Positions 9,040 to 17,531 of a DNA stretch of 64,000 nucleotides are shown here, one piece after another. Every line of letters starts with the position of its first letter. The stretch's first letter is position 1. The translations under genes and the position numbers were made by a program. This DNA comes from Oligoflexia bacterium (GTDB taxonomy: Bacteria > Bdellovibrionota > Bacteriovoracia > Bacteriovoracales > Bacteriovoracaceae). The notes beneath the pieces are model-generated. The model made no database searches. It was not told the origin of the DNA and saw only the letters and a program-made list of their open reading frames with translations. The DNA is taken from NCBI GenBank assembly GCA_015232355.1, contig JADFZW010000009.1:1-64000 (forward strand), given 5' to 3'.

Positions 9040-9975
9040 ATGATTTGGGTTACAGGAGCAGATGGACAGTTAGGACATGAGTTGTTCCACCAACTCTACG
9101 AAGGAAAAGAACACAAAACTATCTTTACCACAATAAATGATTGCGATATCACCAATGAAACTGCAGTCAGATCATTGGTGGAAGATAATGGAATCAAGAT
9201 AATTATAAATTGTGCTGCCTATACACTTGTTGATAAGGCAGAGACAGATTCCAAACTAGCTTTCAATGTTAACATTAACGGTCCATTGATTTTGGCCAAA
9301 GTTGCAAAAGATTTTAATATAACTATTATTCACATCTCAACAGATTATGTTTTTCCTGGTGATAAACCAGCTCCATATACAGAGGATGATATTCCAAAAC
9401 CAATATCTATCTATGGCCTCAGTAAGCTTAATGGCGAGCAAGCTATTCAAAAATATGCAAACAAATCTGTGATCATTCGTACTTCATGGCTTTACTCGCA
9501 ATATGGAAGTAACTTTGTAAAAACTATTGTTTCTAAGGCCAGGGCGGCCCTGGAGGCCACAGCGGTCTCGGATGCTACGGCCGCGGCCGCTCAATCGAAT
9601 AATTTATCAGAGAAGTTATTAGAACTTGGAATTGTTTACGATCAAGTTGGAAATCCTACCTATGCAGGAGATTTAGTTAGTGCAATTTTACGTATTGTTG
9701 ATTTAATCAACAACAAAGATAATTTCAAAATAATTTACAATTACTCGAATGAAGGAATTGCAAGTTGGTATGATTTTGCTAAAGCAATTATTGATATATT
9801 AAATTTAAATTCAAATGTTAAGATCAGACCGATTTTAACCACCGAGTATCCGACAGCGGCCAAAAGGCCATCCTTTTCAGTACTAGATAAAAGTAAAATA
9901 AAAAAAGAATTAAATATTGAAATACCCCATTGGAGAGAGAGTTTAGAAAAATGTCTAAAAGAAAATCAATTATAA
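9040..9975 (+). CDS. rfbD: dTDP-4-dehydrorhamnose reductase
   Basis: The last step of dTDP-L-rhamnose synthesis, an NAD(P)H-dependent reductase of the SDR family. VTGADGQLG at the N-terminus binds the cofactor, YGLSKLNGE carries the catalytic Tyr and Lys, and DQVGNPTYAGDL is the family C-terminal signature. ATG 9040 gives the normal N-terminus; TTG 9028 has no ribosome site. A GC-rich block (about 9535-9593), Ala-rich in translation, is inserted between the conserved NFVKT and DQVGNPTYA parts and looks unlike the rest of the gene. The 3' end overlaps rfbB by 25 bases. Confidence 0.93.
   Translation: MIWVTGADGQLGHELFHQLYEGKEHKTIFTTINDCDITNETAVRSLVEDNGIKIIINCAAYTLVDKAETDSKLAFNVNINGPLILAKVAKDFNITIIHISTDYVFPGDKPAPYTEDDIPKPISIYGLSKLNGEQAIQKYANKSVIIRTSWLYSQYGSNFVKTIVSKARAALEATAVSDATAAAAQSNNLSEKLLELGIVYDQVGNPTYAGDLVSAILRIVDLINNKDNFKIIYNYSNEGIASWYDFAKAIIDILNLNSNVKIRPILTTEYPTAAKRPSFSVLDKSKIKKELNIEIPHWRESLEKCLKENQL
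9535..9593. repeat. GC-rich alanine-coding insert within rfbD
   Basis: About 59 bases of strongly GC-rich sequence, including GCGGCCGC and five GGCC tetramers, in an otherwise AT-rich gene. It keeps the reading frame and encodes a short Ala/Thr/Ser-rich loop absent from ordinary RfbD proteins. Confidence 0.75.
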
Positions 9976-10973
9976 TTACAGGCGGAGCTGGTTTTATAGG
10001 CTCAAATTTTATTCCCTATTTTTTAAATAAGTATGAGGATCAATATTATCTAATAAATTTTGATAAGCTTACCTATGCAGGCGATCTTAAAAACTTAGCT
10101 GAAGTAGAGAATAATCCCAATTACCTTTTGGTGAATGGAGATGTTTGTGATCGTCCACTAGTGGAGCATATCTTTAAAGAGCATGATGTTCGCGGAGTGA
10201 TTCATTTTGCAGCAGAATCACATGTGGATAATTCTATCTCTGGCCCTGGAGAATTTGTAAGAACTAATATCACTGGCACTTTTACTTTGTTAGATGTTGC
10301 TCGCAAACACTGGATGCAAAAACCATTTTGCTCTAAAGAAGATTATAGTGGTTGTCGCTTTCATCACATCTCTACCGATGAAGTATATGGTACCTTAGGA
10401 GATACTGGACTCTTCACTGAAAAAACTCCTTACGCCCCTAATTCCCCTTATAGTGCTTCTAAGGCCAGCAGTGATTTTATTGTTCGTAGTTACTTTCACA
10501 CCTATGGAATGAATGTAGTCACTACCAATTGCTCGAATAACTATGGCCCAAAACAACACAAGGAAAAATTAATTCCAACCATTATTCGCAAAGCGATTAA
10601 TAAAGAACCAATTCCTATCTATGGTGATGGAAAAAATATTCGTGATTGGTTATATGTTTTAGATCACTGTATGGGAATAGATTTGGTTTATCATAAAGGT
10701 CTAAGTGGAGAAACTTATAATATCGGGGGGAAAAATGAGAAAAATAATTTACAAATTGTAGACACAATCTGTGAATTATTAAATGAGTATCGCCCTTTAA
10801 AAAATAAAAAATATCAAGATTTCATAACTTTTGTAACAGATAGACCTGGGCATGATCGCAGATATGCAATTGATGCTACAAAGATTGAATGTGAATTGGG
10901 ATGGAAAGCAAGTGAAAACTTTCAAACCGGCATTGAAAAAACAGTACGCTGGTATTTGGATAAATGGATTTAG
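9951..10973 (+). CDS. rfbB: dTDP-glucose 4,6-dehydratase
   Basis: Converts dTDP-glucose to dTDP-4-dehydro-6-deoxyglucose using bound NAD+. The fold signature TGGAGFIGSN is at the start, HISTDEVYG in the middle and YSASKAS supplies the catalytic Tyr/Lys. Length is about 340 residues, as usual. I prefer ATG 9951, with GGAGAG upstream inside rfbD, over TTG 9930. It completes the four-gene rhamnose set and is followed by tandem AGCTGATA repeats before the glycosyltransferase. Confidence 0.97.
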   Translation: MSKRKSIIITGGAGFIGSNFIPYFLNKYEDQYYLINFDKLTYAGDLKNLAEVENNPNYLLVNGDVCDRPLVEHIFKEHDVRGVIHFAAESHVDNSISGPGEFVRTNITGTFTLLDVARKHWMQKPFCSKEDYSGCRFHHISTDEVYGTLGDTGLFTEKTPYAPNSPYSASKASSDFIVRSYFHTYGMNVVTTNCSNNYGPKQHKEKLIPTIIRKAINKEPIPIYGDGKNIRDWLYVLDHCMGIDLVYHKGLSGETYNIGGKNEKNNLQIVDTICELLNEYRPLKNKKYQDFITFVTDRPGHDRRYAIDATKIECELGWKASENFQTGIEKTVRWYLDKWI

Positions 10974-10995
10974 CTGATAGCTGATAGCTGATGTA
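10971..10995. repeat. Octamer tandem repeat at the rfbB stop
   Basis: Three copies of AGCTGATA-like sequence begin at the rfbB stop codon and fill the short gap before the next gene. This is one of several junction repeats in the window. Confidence 0.7.
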
Positions 10996-11001
10996 TGATA
11001 T

Positions 11002-12201
11002 ATGAAAATTATTTATGATCACCAAATTTTTCTTCTACAAAAGTATGGAGGTATTTCTAGGTATTTCACTGAATTGATACGTGCTTTAAAAGGTGCCGAC
11101 ACAAACATAACCATCAATGCTTTTTGGGCCGACAATTTACATCTTAATGATTTAAAAAAAAGTTTAAGTGATGTAAAAGCAAATATTAATTTTCACAACA
11201 ACTACAACAACTCCCCAGAAAATATACCGTTAATAAATTTTTTTCCTAATTATAAAAAAAAGATTTTCTCTCTCTTAAGTCAACATCTGGCCAAAAGTCA
11301 TCTAAAAGCTCAAGTTCAAGCTCAATCTCAAGTTCAATCGAAAATTATATATCATCCAACCTACTACAACCCTTATTTTTTAAAAGCATTAAAAGGTAGA
11401 CCATTTGTACTAACTGTTTATGATATGATTCACGAAACCTTCCCTCACTTCTTTTCTAAGGGGGATAAAGCTAAAGAACATAAAAAAACTTTGCTCTATC
11501 GGGCCAATAAAATAATTGCAATTTCTGAAAGTACCAAGCGAGATATTTTGAAATTTTATAGTGATCTAGATGAAAATAATATTGAAGTTATTCATTTAGG
11601 GCCATCAAGCTTTTCTTCTGGCCTTAATTCTAATATTAACTTTAACATTAAACAAACATTTATCAACCTTCCCAATAGATACATTTTATTTGTTGGTCAA
11701 AGAGATCGTTATAAAAATTTTAATTTATTTATTAAAGCAATACACCCTCTTCTTCTTAACAAAAATTATGATATTTCACTAGTTTGTGCAGGAGGGGGAG
11801 ATTTTACATCTGCTGAAACAACTCTCTTTTGTTCACTTGGAATAAGTAACAAAGTTTTTCATTACACAGTTTTTGATGATGGATTATATTATCTATATAA
11901 AAATGCTCTCTGTTTTGTCTTTCCATCACTCTATGAAGGATTTGGTCTTCCAGTATTGGAGGCATTTGAAACCAACACTCCAGCAATACTTAGCAATACT
12001 AGTTCACTTCCTGAGGTAGGTGGTAGTGCTGCTTGCTATTTTAATCCTAAGGATGAAAAATCTATATTAGATGAGGTATCGAAGGTTATACATGATAAAA
12101 ACTTACGTGAATTAATGATTATTAAAGGACAAGAGCAATTAAAAAAATTTTCTTGGAAAACAACAGCTCAGAAAACCTTAAACGTTTATAAAAATTTATA
12201 A
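11002..12201 (+). CDS. Family 4 glycosyltransferase
   Basis: A GT-B fold sugar transferase of 399 residues. The C-terminal half shows ILFVGQRDRYKN and the E-x7-E motif EGFGLPVLE (312-320), which binds the nucleotide-sugar phosphate. The N-terminal half begins MKIIYDHQIF with QKYGGISRY, typical of acceptor-side GT4 domains. A Gln/Ala/Val/Ser run (about 101-114) comes from a short tandem repeat. It probably adds rhamnose or another sugar to the O-chain, given its place between rfbB and fcl. No strong ribosome site is visible. Confidence 0.9.
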   Translation: MKIIYDHQIFLLQKYGGISRYFTELIRALKGADTNITINAFWADNLHLNDLKKSLSDVKANINFHNNYNNSPENIPLINFFPNYKKKIFSLLSQHLAKSHLKAQVQAQSQVQSKIIYHPTYYNPYFLKALKGRPFVLTVYDMIHETFPHFFSKGDKAKEHKKTLLYRANKIIAISESTKRDILKFYSDLDENNIEVIHLGPSSFSSGLNSNINFNIKQTFINLPNRYILFVGQRDRYKNFNLFIKAIHPLLLNKNYDISLVCAGGGDFTSAETTLFCSLGISNKVFHYTVFDDGLYYLYKNALCFVFPSLYEGFGLPVLEAFETNTPAILSNTSSLPEVGGSAACYFNPKDEKSILDEVSKVIHDKNLRELMIIKGQEQLKKFSWKTTAQKTLNVYKNL

Positions 12202-12230
12202 AAATTTATAAAAATTTAAAGTGAAAAAAT

Positions 12231-13196
12231 ATGAATAACATAAAAATATATATAGCAGGTCATACGGGTTTAGTTGGAAGTGCTATCTATCGACAGTTAA
12301 TCAAAGAGGGTTTTTCTGATTCAAATATAATTACTACTAACCGAAATACTGTTGATCTAACTAATACTGAAGATGTTAATAAATTCTTCGAACGAGAACG
12401 ACCAGATTGGGTTTTCGCTGCTGCCGCGAAAGTAGGTGGAATTCATGCGAATAGTACCTATCCTGTAAATTTTCTGCTCGAAAATCTAAAGATTCAAAAC
12501 AATCTTATCGAGTGCTCTTACAAATACTCTGTGAAAAAATTATTATTTTTAGGATCTAGTTGTGTTTATCCTAAGCTTGCACCTCAACCAATAAAAGAAG
12601 AGTATCTTTTAACATCCTCTCTTGAACCAAGCAATCAATGGTATGCTTTAGCAAAGATTACAGGAATAAAACTATGTAATGCCTATAATCTTCAATATAA
12701 GTGTAATTTTATTTCGGTTATGCCATGTAATCTATATGGGCCAAATGATAATTATCATGAGTTGGATTCTCACGTACTTCCAGCATTAATCAGGCGAATG
12801 CATTTTGCTAAAGAAAATAAAGATAAAAAAATTGTAATCTGGGGAAGTGGTAACCCTAAAAGGGAATTTCTTTTTAGCGATGATCTGGCGGCCGCTTGTG
12901 TGATGCTGATGAAAAATTATGATGCCAAAGATATCGGAGATTTAATCAATATTGGAAGTAGCAGTGACATTACAATCAAAGAAGTTGTAGACATGCTTAT
13001 GAATGTTGTTGGTTATAGAGGAGAAATTATCTTTGATAGCAGCAAACCTGATGGTACACCAAGGAAGATAGTCGATAGTTCAAAGATAAAAAAATTGGGA
13101 TGGGAACCTAGTACCGCTCTCTATGATGGGCTGAAGATATCCTATAATGATTTTTTAGAGAAGTTAAATCAAGGAATACTTCGTGGTCAAAATTAA
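12231..13196 (+). CDS. fcl: GDP-L-fucose synthase
   Basis: A bifunctional epimerase/reductase that turns GDP-4-dehydro-6-deoxy-D-mannose into GDP-L-fucose. The motifs are AGHTGLVGSAI (cofactor), AAAKVGGIHAN, SSCVYP (109-114) and the catalytic WYALAKITG (Y138, K142). Length 321 is normal. The partner Gmd dehydratase is not in this window. It is the last gene of the rightward polysaccharide run; the convergent neighbour ends 6 bases away. Confidence 0.94.
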   Translation: MNNIKIYIAGHTGLVGSAIYRQLIKEGFSDSNIITTNRNTVDLTNTEDVNKFFERERPDWVFAAAAKVGGIHANSTYPVNFLLENLKIQNNLIECSYKYSVKKLLFLGSSCVYPKLAPQPIKEEYLLTSSLEPSNQWYALAKITGIKLCNAYNLQYKCNFISVMPCNLYGPNDNYHELDSHVLPALIRRMHFAKENKDKKIVIWGSGNPKREFLFSDDLAAACVMLMKNYDAKDIGDLINIGSSSDITIKEVVDMLMNVVGYRGEIIFDSSKPDGTPRKIVDSSKIKKLGWEPSTALYDGLKISYNDFLEKLNQGILRGQN

Positions 13197-13201
13197 GGGC
13201 C

Positions 13202-13759
13202 CTAAAGTGTTGTAAAATTTCGTTTAACTGTAAAATCTAATACTCTTTTCTTCTCCTCATTTCGATTACAACAAATAAAACAAAACTCTCTCTCTAATTT
13301 CACTCCCTGATAAAAAAGGATAATGATAGTTTCAAATTTTTTAAGATTGTCCATAGAATTAAAAATTTTTATGAATTGAAAATGATCATTTTCGTGATTA
13401 AGTTGGATATAAAGATTTTCAAGTTGCACTTTGGCCGCTTTCATAAAAAATGCTAGATTAGATGGAAAATCTAGGATTAAATTATTTACCATCAAACGAT
13501 AACATCCAATTTCTGGAAGATATTTTCCATAGAAAATATCTGTATTAGGGATTAGTTTAGATAACTCATTATTTATTGATTCTACTGATTCTACTGATTC
13601 TAGTTTCTCTTCTGCTTTGTTTTTTGATTTTTTTTCAAAATAGTCATCTAAATTTACAATATCTGCGCACAACCCTTTGTCGTATATTTTACAATTTTCC
13701 TCTATAGTTTCATTAAGAAGTTTACCTATGAAATTTTCATCATTTTTTAGAGCACCCAT
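13202..13759 (-). CDS. Hypothetical protein
   Basis: 185 residues, no family recognised. It has an acidic and Lys-rich N-terminal half with a SVESVES repeat, then a more hydrophobic mixed region. Cys residues cluster in a C-terminal CFICC and two further singles near the N-terminus, so metal binding is possible but unproven. It is followed by a lipoprotein gene upstream on the same strand with a 41-base gap. Confidence 0.6.
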   Translation of the reverse strand: MGALKNDENFIGKLLNETIEENCKIYDKGLCADIVNLDDYFEKKSKNKAEEKLESVESVESINNELSKLIPNTDIFYGKYLPEIGCYRLMVNNLILDFPSNLAFFMKAAKVQLENLYIQLNHENDHFQFIKIFNSMDNLKKFETIIILFYQGVKLEREFCFICCNRNEEKKRVLDFTVKRNFTTL

Positions 13760-13800
13760 CTTGATATGACATCCTTGTCAATTTTTTACTTTCTAATTTT

Positions 13801-14259
13801 TTAATTGGTAACTTGTAGTTCATCCAAAGACTTATGATAGGTCTTAATATTTACAATATCCTTAATTTTCCATGCTCCATCTTCTTTAATAACTTCTGCT
13901 ACTTTTTTTACGTCAGTTAATACCTCTGTCTTGTTATTACTGTCGACATTAAAGTAACTCAAATAATATGTGATGTAACATTGATTATCTTTGCATCTAC
14001 TTGAAAGTATCTTGAATTCTTTCTTCTTAATATTTTGAGTTGCTGAAAAATTTTTAAACTCATCATCACTCATCTGTTCGATTTGTAAGTAAAGTGGTCC
14101 AGTAACTTTTTGTAAAATGCTCTCCTTAGATTGACCGCTACCAAAGCGTTGTTCCACATAATCTTGTAATGCTTTATCTGGAGAAACATTTTTTGGAGCA
14201 CATCCTGAAAAGATCATAATCATCAGAAGCATAATTGTAACAAAGATTTTTGATAACAT
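13801..14259 (-). CDS. Putative lipoprotein
   Basis: A signal peptide with a hydrophobic stretch and the lipobox FSGC near residue 20 mark it for lipidation. The mature part is about 130 residues and alternates helices with a strand-rich end (CYITYYLSYF, AEVIKEDGAWKIKDI). This resembles small NTF2-like or DUF4878-like secreted domains, though I cannot assign one. It probably shares an operon with the upstream membrane gene (31-base gap). Confidence 0.7.
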   Translation of the reverse strand: MLSKIFVTIMLLMIMIFSGCAPKNVSPDKALQDYVEQRFGSGQSKESILQKVTGPLYLQIEQMSDDEFKNFSATQNIKKKEFKILSSRCKDNQCYITYYLSYFNVDSNNKTEVLTDVKKVAEVIKEDGAWKIKDIVNIKTYHKSLDELQVTN

Positions 14260-14290
14260 ATTTCATCCTCAGGATAAATAAATCGACAAT

Positions 14291-15085
14291 TCAACAATGA
14301 TACTCTTTTGGAACAAACCCCATTTTACTTAGAGTAGAGTACAAAAGTGCAAAGTCAAAATTAAATTGAGGGTTGTTGATTTTATCCAATCCTATTTTTA
14401 ATTCTATCCCTAACCCATTTAATTCGTTAGATACAGCACATATTTCCCCATCATTTGTAAAAACCCGATCAAAACAGTTGAAATCAACAACTACTTTTTG
14501 ATGATTTTTAACTTTAGCTTTAACTTTATCCTTAACTTTAACTTTAGTGATTAGATCTGAATCTGCAGTCTGGTTCAAAATAACAAAACAACTATCTTCA
14601 TCCCAATTGCATAGTTGCCCGTGAAATAATTGATTAGAATCCTTTGAACGGATAATAATACTGATTGGAATCATAGGTCTGATATCTAGATCGTTTGTTG
14701 AAAAGATTGGATTATATAGTGGCTTTCCTATTTCTACTGACCAAAAATAATAGAAATAACCACCTATCAGCAAGTAAAGTAGAATCATAATAAAAATGAG
14801 CTTATTGAAATCATAATATATAATCATTGTCATCAGGTATCCCATATACCCAATTAATAGTAACATTATTTGCTTGGAGATTTTTTTTAAATTAAAGATA
14901 AAGATAGCGCTAACAAGTGAGGCAATTATAAGCAACTTATGGTCATGTAAATATGATAAGAATGATTTTCCATCAATAGCAGTTGTATTTTCTGCTAAAC
15001 TTTTTTCTATGTAGAGATAAAATATTGAAAAAATCAAAAAGGTAAGTGTATGCCAAACAATTGGTCTTCTTTTTATTATCTTCAT
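14291..15085 (-). CDS. Membrane protein with PilZ-like C-terminal domain
   Basis: The N-terminal 120 residues contain about four hydrophobic segments. The C-terminal half has features of a PilZ-like beta barrel: RPMIPISIII, a GQLCNWDEDSCFV segment and NGLGIELKI near the end. The classic RxxxR and D/NxSxxG c-di-GMP motifs are not clear, so nucleotide binding is doubtful. A Lys/Val repeat (KVKVKDKVKAKVK) from a TTAACTTTA-type tandem repeat interrupts the domain. It is divergent from the ferredoxin gene across 47 bases. Confidence 0.55.
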   Translation of the reverse strand: MKIIKRRPIVWHTLTFLIFSIFYLYIEKSLAENTTAIDGKSFLSYLHDHKLLIIASLVSAIFIFNLKKISKQIMLLLIGYMGYLMTMIIYYDFNKLIFIMILLYLLIGGYFYYFWSVEIGKPLYNPIFSTNDLDIRPMIPISIIIRSKDSNQLFHGQLCNWDEDSCFVILNQTADSDLITKVKVKDKVKAKVKNHQKVVVDFNCFDRVFTNDGEICAVSNELNGLGIELKIGLDKINNPQFNFDFALLYSTLSKMGFVPKEYHC

Positions 15086-15132
15086 TTTATTTTTGTATCA
15101 AGAATACCCTTTTTACAATAAAATATATTATT

Positions 15133-15372
15133 ATGTTACCAGTTCTAAAAATTGGTCCTCTATGTACATCTTGCGATAGTTGCCGGCTTATTTGTCCGGA
15201 GAATGCAGTTATATTTTATAATAACTCATACACTATCGATACATGGTCTTGTTCTTTATGTAACATTTGCGTAGAGCTCTGCCCTGCTGAATGTATTAAA
15301 ATACATTTTGTAACTAATGAACAATCTTCCTCATCCTCTTCCTCGCTTGCAGATAAAAAAACAATTAGATAA
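15133..15372 (+). CDS. 2[4Fe-4S] ferredoxin-like protein
   Basis: A 79-residue protein with two complete CxxCxxCxxxCP motifs (CTSCDSCRLICP and CSLCNICVELCP), enough for two cubane clusters and one-electron transfer. I start at ATG 15133; the upstream 29 codons of open frame are hydrophobic and overlap the divergent gene's promoter. A Ser run from a TCC/TCT repeat ends the protein. The stop overlaps the convergent murU-like gene by 8 bases. The redox partner is unknown; etfBA lie 7 kb away. Confidence 0.9.
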   Translation: MLPVLKIGPLCTSCDSCRLICPENAVIFYNNSYTIDTWSCSLCNICVELCPAECIKIHFVTNEQSSSSSSSLADKKTIR

Positions 15373-16411
15373 TATCATACAAATTTCTATAATAAATAGC
15401 GCTTTTATCTATTTTGATTTTATCGTCGAGCTCATTTAATAAAACGACTCTTTTTTCATCACCTAGTTGAAATTCTTTCTTTGAAAAAAAATTCTTTGAT
15501 AAATTGATAGTTCTTTCTCTATCGGTTAATCCATATGACTGCTTACTTTCTTTAGAGAAATTAACTTTTTTAAAATCAAATACACCATTTTCAATACAAA
15601 AACTCACAAAGCTTTTTTTATTTTCTTTGATCACGCTATCTAATAAATTAAATATTGAATTAGAATAACGTTTAGTAGTTCCAAAGTCCCAATACTCAAA
15701 ATTTCCATGATCCACGGGTACGAGAATCTTCATAGTGTCATCGCGATAGTTTGCAACTGTTTCAAAAAATTTCGATGGCGTTGAACTTTTATATTTTTTT
15801 ATTTTGTTCAAGTTTATAATAGAAGTTCCAGAGTAAGTATAATAACTACCATTTGTATCTTCTAATCCTTCACCTGCAATTTTAATCTCCTTTAATAAAT
15901 TTTCATTGTTTAATAGTAGACCATTATAGTTGTCTCCATCTCCTTTAAAAACTTTTAGTGGAATAAGGGCCGCTGTAAAATCATCTTCGATTACTCTTTT
16001 TGCTAAGGAAAATAAAATATTTTTATCTACAAAAAGAAATTGATCTGAATTTACCACCAACAGATGATCTTGATAATTTACAGTTTTAAGTTGAGCGATA
16101 TTGTGAATGGCCCCACCAATATCTAACAAGGTTGATTCACGAATCACATGTATTGTGGATGTTAAGTAATGATTAACAAAATTTTCAATCATATCCGCTT
16201 GATGATGTACGTTTATATAGATTTCATCAATGCCTATAGATTTTAAGAATTGAATTTGTAATTCCAGAAGAGTCTTTTCGAAAATAGGCATAAGAACTTT
16301 GGGTAGGACTTTCCCAATATTTCCCATTCTAGTGCCCATGCCTGCAGAAAGCAGTAGTGCTCTCTTAATTCCCATAATTTTCTTAATTTTCTTAATTCCC
16401 ATAATTTCCAT
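15365..16411 (-). CDS. murU: MurU-like nucleotidyltransferase with C-terminal extension
   Basis: A sugar-1-phosphate nucleotidyltransferase, best matched to MurU, which makes UDP-MurNAc from MurNAc-1-P and UTP. ALLLSAGMGTRMG with a downstream PKVLMPIFEKTLLE gives the nucleotide site; INVHHQADMIENF and VVNSDQF fit the fold. It lies directly after an AmgK-like kinase gene (20-base overlap), which is the known salvage pair. At 348 residues it is about 120 longer than usual MurU proteins; the extra C-terminus has no recognised domain. The first 16 residues are a GIKKIKKIMGIK repeat with three in-frame ATGs, so the real start may be 16375. Confidence 0.75.
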   Translation of the reverse strand: MEIMGIKKIKKIMGIKRALLLSAGMGTRMGNIGKVLPKVLMPIFEKTLLELQIQFLKSIGIDEIYINVHHQADMIENFVNHYLTSTIHVIRESTLLDIGGAIHNIAQLKTVNYQDHLLVVNSDQFLFVDKNILFSLAKRVIEDDFTAALIPLKVFKGDGDNYNGLLLNNENLLKEIKIAGEGLEDTNGSYYTYSGTSIINLNKIKKYKSSTPSKFFETVANYRDDTMKILVPVDHGNFEYWDFGTTKRYSNSIFNLLDSVIKENKKSFVSFCIENGVFDFKKVNFSKESKQSYGLTDRERTINLSKNFFSKKEFQLGDEKRVVLLNELDDKIKIDKSAIYYRNLYDII

Positions 16412-17513
16412 AATAATATTTGAATAAAATTTGCTTGATACTAATCAATTCTTTATTCAATTCGAAATCATCTGAGTTAATCAAGAAATATTTAAGTCGC
16501 TCCATTGCTCTACCAATATTTACCAAATATTTTGGGGAATTTTTATTATAGTAAATATATGCAAAACTTCCGATGGCCTTATAAATTCTTTGAACGGCCA
16601 TATAGCAGTAAACTTCCATGAATTCATCAAAGGATGAATCGCACTCTTCTTGGGCCCAATTATGCCAGTAATATTTGATTAATTGTTTATGATTTTCTTC
16701 ATCGATGGAATAATAACAATCATCAAGTAGTGATACTAGATCATATTGTAATGGTCCCATCCTAGCATCTTGAAAATCAATTATAACCAGTTCATCATTT
16801 TTCACCATAATATTTCTTGAATGAAAATCTCTATGGGTGAAATAATTTTTTTGTTTGGTTAATACAGAAATTATTTTAGAGAAAGCACTATTAAATATCT
16901 CCGTTTCCATCTCTGTAAACTTAACATTTAAAAATCTCTCTAGAAAATGAGTTTTAGTAAAATCAATTTCATATTCATATTTTTGTCGATCAAAGTAGCG
17001 ATTGGCAAAGCGATGAGCACCAGTCGCTGGACCATCCAAGGATGTTAGTTTTTGTGAATGAATCTTTATAAGTAAGTCCAAACAACTCTCATACAAATTA
17101 TATTCTTCTTGTAGTGAATCGATTGAAGACATTTTGGAAAGTAGAGAGATTTCTCCCAAATCCTCCTCTAAAAGAAGAGCATTAGTTAGATCCACATGAA
17201 AAATTTCTGGCACTCGAATATTATTTTTTCTTAGAAAATTATAAACCTCCCAAAAATCATATTGTTCAAGTGTTTTGATATCACTACAACTCTTATCTCT
17301 ACATACTACATAAGAACTGTTATCAGAATTATTATATGCGCGATAATAAGTTCTTTGAGAAGCATCCCCAGTTAACAAACTTAGATCATAAGATCCGTTA
17401 TGATGAATAATCTTATTTACCTCTGGTAAAGATAAGAATTTTTTTATATCGGAAGTTATTTCTATTTTTGATTCTTTTTCTTTATTCATGTCTTTATTCA
17501 TGTCTTTATTCAT
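16392..17513 (-). CDS. amgK: AmgK-like anomeric MurNAc/GlcNAc kinase
   Basis: An aminoglycoside-phosphotransferase fold kinase of 373 residues. The catalytic loop HRDFHSRN (227-234) and metal site DFQDAR (246-251), with GPLQYDLVSLLDD after it, match AmgK, which phosphorylates the C1 position of MurNAc released from peptidoglycan. Upstream GDASQRTYYR is also typical. The downstream overlap with a MurU-like gene makes the salvage pathway the best reading. The N-terminus is three copies of a 12-base unit, each carrying an ATG in the same frame, so initiation may be possible at any of them. Confidence 0.85.
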   Translation of the reverse strand: MNKDMNKDMNKEKESKIEITSDIKKFLSLPEVNKIIHHNGSYDLSLLTGDASQRTYYRAYNNSDNSSYVVCRDKSCSDIKTLEQYDFWEVYNFLRKNNIRVPEIFHVDLTNALLLEEDLGEISLLSKMSSIDSLQEEYNLYESCLDLLIKIHSQKLTSLDGPATGAHRFANRYFDRQKYEYEIDFTKTHFLERFLNVKFTEMETEIFNSAFSKIISVLTKQKNYFTHRDFHSRNIMVKNDELVIIDFQDARMGPLQYDLVSLLDDCYYSIDEENHKQLIKYYWHNWAQEECDSSFDEFMEVYCYMAVQRIYKAIGSFAYIYYNKNSPKYLVNIGRAMERLKYFLINSDDFELNKELISIKQILFKYYYGNYGN

Positions 17514-17531
17514 GTTTCTATCCGTACTCTT

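Noticed and set aside
13194..13206. Palindrome TTAAGGGCCCTAA between fcl and the convergent gene
   Set aside because: Too short, with no loop or T-tract, to call a terminator.
15046..15132. Longer N-terminus for the ferredoxin
   Set aside because: Would overlap the divergent gene and adds a hydrophobic stretch not found in such ferredoxins.
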